A DNA stretch of 6,238 nt from Syntrophomonadaceae bacterium (GTDB lineage Bacteria > Bacillota > Dethiobacteria > DTU022): positions 1 to 6,238 of the forward strand of contig SLHT01000294.1 in NCBI GenBank assembly GCA_007136055.1, in the 5' to 3' direction. This document shows, piece after piece, positions 5,321 through 6,238 of the stretch. Positions within the stretch are counted from its first letter, which is position 1, and the number at the start of each line of letters is the position of its first letter. The notes beneath the pieces were generated by a model that did no database searches, was not told the origin of the DNA, and was given only the letters and a program-made list of their open reading frames with translations. A program made the position numbers and the translations under genes.

Positions 5321-6225
5321 TGGACCCAATTTACGGGCGTATTGCAGCCAACAAAAGACGGACCTTCTTCCTTTTTTTTCTTTATGCTGTTTTATTCGTC
5401 GGAATCGGTTACTTTGCAGGCATTTATTTAGGTGACCCCATCATTGGAATAGTGATTGCGGTTATAGTATTTACTGTTCTTTTTTTGATCAGCTTCTTTA
5501 AGGGGCAAAGCGTTGTTACCTCAATGGCAGGAGCAAAAGAAGTTTCCAAGCAACAAGAACCCTTTCTGTACAATACGGTAGAGGCTTTGAGTATCGCGGC
5601 AGGAAAACCGGTACCTAAAATCTATATTATAGAAACCGATGTGCCCAATGCTTTTGCGGCCGGCCGTAACCCGGATAATGCAATCATTGCCGTCACCAGG
5701 GGATTGATGAAGCGATTGGACCGCCAGGAGTTAGAAGGGGTTATCGCCCACGAAATGGCCCATATCAATAACTACGATGTTTTACTGGCTACAGTTGCAA
5801 TCGTGCTGGCAGGAACAATCATTTTTGTAAGCGTAATTGCCCGGAGAATGATCTTTTTTGGTGGCATGGGACGCGGGAGCCGAAAAAGCGGTCAGGGTCA
5901 GTTAATTGCTTTTGCAGTTTTGATAGTCCTTGCAATTTTGGCTCCAATTTTTGCCCAACTGCTCAGGTTCGCCATTTCCAGGCAGCGCGAATACCTGGCT
6001 GATGCTACGGCTGCAGACTTCACCGGCTACCCTGAAGGTCTGGCCAGCGCCCTGGAGAAAATCACGAACCAGCAGGTTAAGAACAGCTCCATTGAAAACA
6101 GCGCTCTAAACGGCCTCTATATTGTTAACCCTTCGCTGGGCGCCAGGCAGAGCAACCGGGCCAATGCTCTATTTTCCACTCACCCGCCGGCTGCAGAAAG
6201 AGTTAAGCGCTTACGGGCAATGTAG
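5320..6225 (+). CDS. htpX: HtpX-type membrane zinc metalloprotease (M48 family)
   Basis: Membrane-bound M48 peptidase, expected to cleave misfolded or damaged membrane proteins. The 301 residues are normal in length. There are two N-terminal helices (about 14-35, 41-60), a cytosolic catalytic part with NAFAAG (110-115), the zinc motif HEMAH (144-148), two more hydrophobic segments (about 154-175, 194-216), then RQREYLADATAADF (221-234), whose E224 is the expected third zinc ligand, and STHPPAAERVKRL (286-298) near the end. All catalytic residues are present. The ATG overlaps the lemA stop codon; the nearest Shine-Dalgarno-like AAGGCGG (about 5301-5307) is modest, so translation probably depends on lemA. 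The stop codon TAG is at 6223-6225, 13 bases before the window ends, so any terminator or further operon gene is out of view. Confidence 0.95.
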   Translation: MDPIYGRIAANKRRTFFLFFLYAVLFVGIGYFAGIYLGDPIIGIVIAVIVFTVLFLISFFKGQSVVTSMAGAKEVSKQQEPFLYNTVEALSIAAGKPVPKIYIIETDVPNAFAAGRNPDNAIIAVTRGLMKRLDRQELEGVIAHEMAHINNYDVLLATVAIVLAGTIIFVSVIARRMIFFGGMGRGSRKSGQGQLIAFAVLIVLAILAPIFAQLLRFAISRQREYLADATAADFTGYPEGLASALEKITNQQVKNSSIENSALNGLYIVNPSLGARQSNRANALFSTHPPAAERVKRLRAM

Positions 6226-6238
6226 TTGGCAACAAAAG

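Overview
The window reads as chromosomal DNA of a low-to-mid GC Bacillota, most likely of the Clostridia (an anaerobic, possibly Peptococcaceae-like lineage; this is an inference). Supporting signs are the strong GAGGAGG-type Shine-Dalgarno sites, the adjacent rph-rdgB pair as in Bacillus and Clostridia, a YqjA-like aromatic acid exporter family protein, and a tRNA gene that encodes its own CCA end.

Layout, left to right. (1) 89-934, minus: a small membrane-anchored HD-GYP protein, probably a cyclic-di-GMP phosphodiesterase, with all metal-ligand motifs intact. (2) 935-1654: a 720-base AT-rich gap. It is not empty: on the minus strand it holds two decayed fragments of mobile-element genes, the last part of a tyrosine recombinase (motif LGHSSIITTIVYVH) and, in another frame and just downstream, the C-terminus of a DDE transposase. 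It ends with a strong minus-strand terminator. (3) 1655-1731, minus: tRNA-Pro(TGG) with its own promoter. (4) 1940-2959, plus: a six-helix FUSC/ArAE-type membrane protein of unknown substrate. (5) A short convergent junction with long inverted repeats. (6) 3028-4403, minus: rph (RNase PH) followed by rdgB (XTP/dITP pyrophosphatase), probably one transcript. (7) 4404-4747: a divergent intergenic region with G/C-run repeats and traces of a small, possibly frameshifted reading frame. (8) 4748-6225, plus: lemA and an htpX-type membrane zinc protease, joined by a TAATG overlap.

Functionally these are mostly housekeeping units: tRNA maturation and NTP-pool cleaning (rph-rdgB), envelope protein quality control (lemA-htpX), small-molecule export (FUSC protein) and second-messenger turnover (HD-GYP). 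I see no convincing new multi-gene system. The least ordinary parts are the mobile-element graveyard downstream of the tRNA-Pro gene, the inverted-repeat structures between the FUSC gene and rdgB, and the odd region upstream of rph.
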